From NCBI GenBank assembly GCA_009746045.1, contig RPFO01001546.1:1-40746 (forward strand): DNA of 40,746 nt, read 5' to 3'. This DNA is from Mesostigma viride. Lineage: Eukaryota > Streptophyta > Mesostigmatophyceae > Mesostigmatales > Mesostigmataceae. Under the pieces are notes generated by a model. That model was not told where the DNA came from and did no database searches. It saw only the letters and a list, made by a program, of their open reading frames with translations. Position numbers and translations under genes: made by a program. This document shows, piece after piece, positions 38,880-40,746 of this stretch (position 1 is its first letter; every line of letters starts with the position of its first letter).

Positions 38880-40746
38880 GGATTACAAGGCATTCAGCAC
38901 GCCTGAATGCATGTAAGGCATGGACCACAAAATTTGCAGATGGCATGCTGAGAAAAGTAAAATCTGATTAAAATGTAGCAATGCCGTTAATAACAGCAAT
39001 AACGCCTAGAAACTGACCAGTCTTTTGCACGCTTCTTGGAACAAGGACGCCGCCACCAGGCAGGTCAGGTCGGTTTCCTGACTACGCAATATAGACTCTC
39101 TAATACAAACTTTAAAAAATAAATGAAGCACGTGCAGCAAAATCAATGTCTTCCTGGCCAGTTCTCGACAATCTTACAAGCACGCCACCGGAAACGTTAG
39201 TCAAAATAGCAAAAGCTGCGGGAAATTTGGCGAGGAAACAAAACGGCGAACAAAACGGTAAGAACATCCCGGAGATGACGCTAAAACCAAGCCATAACGG
39301 ACTGTTCAAGCGCAAACAGATTGGTAGATGAGGTGCAGAAAAAGAGCCTTCCGCAGCAGGCCTGATTACCTGCCTGGCACGCGAGGAAAGCGAGTTAACC
39401 ATGGCAGGCTGGAATGCGCTTCGCGCAGGCCTGCTTACTTTACCTCCGAAGGAAACCGGAAATGGCCACAAATCAAAGCTAATTCGCTTGATTCCTATTT
39501 CCTCACTTTAAACCCCTCCCTTCTGCGTCGTTCAATACCAGGAATCTTGGCTATCACTCTGGCAAGAAGCCAATCTAATATATTCATCGCGGCCAGATTT
39601 GCGAATCAGACCCCCTCGCAACCGTGGGTTAAAGAAGGGCAGCGGTCTTTCATACCTAATGCATATTTCGTCAACAAAACATCTTTTGGAGTATCTTTCA
39701 TACAGCATCGATCTCCATAACTTTTTTGCATTTCGGCCGACAAATTAGGCAAGTTTTCATGGAACGCGCACCGCCATGGCCACCTTCGCACGTATACACT
39801 ACACAGCCAGGCCCCTTTTACGTTCTGTACTTCTGTAGGTACATTACGTGTTGGGCCGGTGGTCAGCTCGTAACAAGTCTGTCAGTCTGTCTCGTGCGGA
39901 ACTTCAAGTACGAAATTCGCCACCACTTTGGGCCGTATCGGTCCTTGGTAGTTACGCAACAAACGTTCGATCGGTCGCCGTGGAAAGTACCATTGTTGCG
40001 TAACTAGTTGCGTTACCGCGGGTTGGTACTGTACTTGTCCGTTTTGTCCGCTTCCAGCGGCGGACTGTCACACGTTGATCACTTTATCCTGCTACAGTAT
40101 TGTTGCCTTGGGATGCAACAGTTCGGTTTAGAATTCGATGTTACCGATATTAATGCATCCTTCACGGTAAAAAAGACCCGGCCCCAAAACTACGAATTTA
40201 CTGCCGCTATCACGAATTCTATTTTATTCCGCGCGACCGAAAAATTATGCAGATTACCCCCCATGCCGATGGCAGTAAAAGAAAGCAGCGATCGATATTG
40301 TGTAAACCAGCCACTTGCCGCCAAACCCAACATCATGAAACCATCTTCTTAATCAACAACATCCAAGCATTTTTTTTTCATTTCTCTAGCCCTACATTGC
40401 TAGTTTCGCCTAAATGCAGGCCATGGCCAGTTCCGCAAGTGGTGCGCGCACGGTGACCCACTTTTTACGGTACGGCCGGTGCCGCGATTTTTTCGCGCGG
40501 AAAATATTCGCCGCGCCACGCCCGCCCGCGCGCCAGTCATTCAGTGCAATTAGTGGCGCATCAATGTCGCCACCTGCTCACGGCAGCCTAGGCAGGGATA
40601 GCGTTGCACAAGGCGGCCGCCGGCGGCGGCAGCCGGCGCCGGACGCTCTCTGGCTCACCAGCAGCAGCTCGACAGTGGTATTCCTCCCAGTCCCGGCTGC
40701 TCGGCGCCCCCCGCCGCCTCGCCGCTTAATTCCCTCTGGCCGCGCA
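38880..40746. other. Mostly non-coding; one weak first-exon candidate
   Basis: An ATG at 39146 (plus) opens MSSWPVLDNLTSTPPETLVK and runs about 40 protein-like residues to a GGTAAGAACA donor at about 39258, but no matching second exon is evident. 40470-40746 turns strongly GC-rich (GCGCGG, GGCGGCCGCCGGCGGC), like a CpG-rich promoter or the start of a gene beyond the window. I see no RNA gene. Confidence 0.3.

Overview
The window looks like nuclear DNA of a green-lineage eukaryote. Signs are multi-exon genes with GT-AG introns, AATAAA polyadenylation signals, CCAAT, G-box and TGACGTCA promoter motifs, a Ty3/gypsy retrotransposon and two plant-type TTTAGGG telomere units. The style of the low-complexity host gene and the gypsy element suggests a charophyte alga or a bryophyte, but this is an impression and not a result.

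Layout. 1-1328 holds no gene I can support. 1329-9377 (minus) is a host gene of at least eight exons with almost only phase-0 introns. Its introns carry tandem repeats with a GCCGGC core, and it has two probable 1-base frame breaks. Its 5' part is missing because the next block cuts it off. 9624-26084 is a 16.5 kb GC-rich near-palindrome with a 17-base spacer at 16859-16875. The half-unit encodes, from centre outwards, D (facing the centre), a SET-domain gene, B, C (Cys-rich, acidic tail) and E. These are compact genes with TATA-like boxes about 90-110 bases before the ATG, 0-1 short intron, and AATAAA 53-91 bases after the stop. 26093-30052 (minus) is a gypsy gag-pro-pol truncated in reverse transcriptase exactly at the palindrome edge, with a 491-base TIR element inside gag. 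30.1-40.7 kb is AT-richer repeat-rich DNA: a possible viroplasmin-like fragment, hairpin arrays, a diverged 1 kb duplication, and a (TGAAT)n microsatellite between inverted minisatellites.

The arms are not exact copies. The left arm lost about 2.1 kb, fusing B to the tail of C, and has 17 rather than 11 copies of a 23-base G-box repeat. Each copy of the SET gene has its own frame lesions. E differs only in a 115-base patch. This argues against a sequencing foldback and for an old inverted dimer of a 9.2 kb multigene element, either an endogenous virus or a very large transposon.

How the genes may work together: the SET gene and D share a divergent promoter packed with thirteen CCAAT boxes, and the N terminus of D resembles the histone H3 tail. 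The SET protein and B share a C-terminal domain, so they are probably diverged duplicates. The simplest reading is a chromatin-directed gene set, with B as the only SET-family copy still open end to end.
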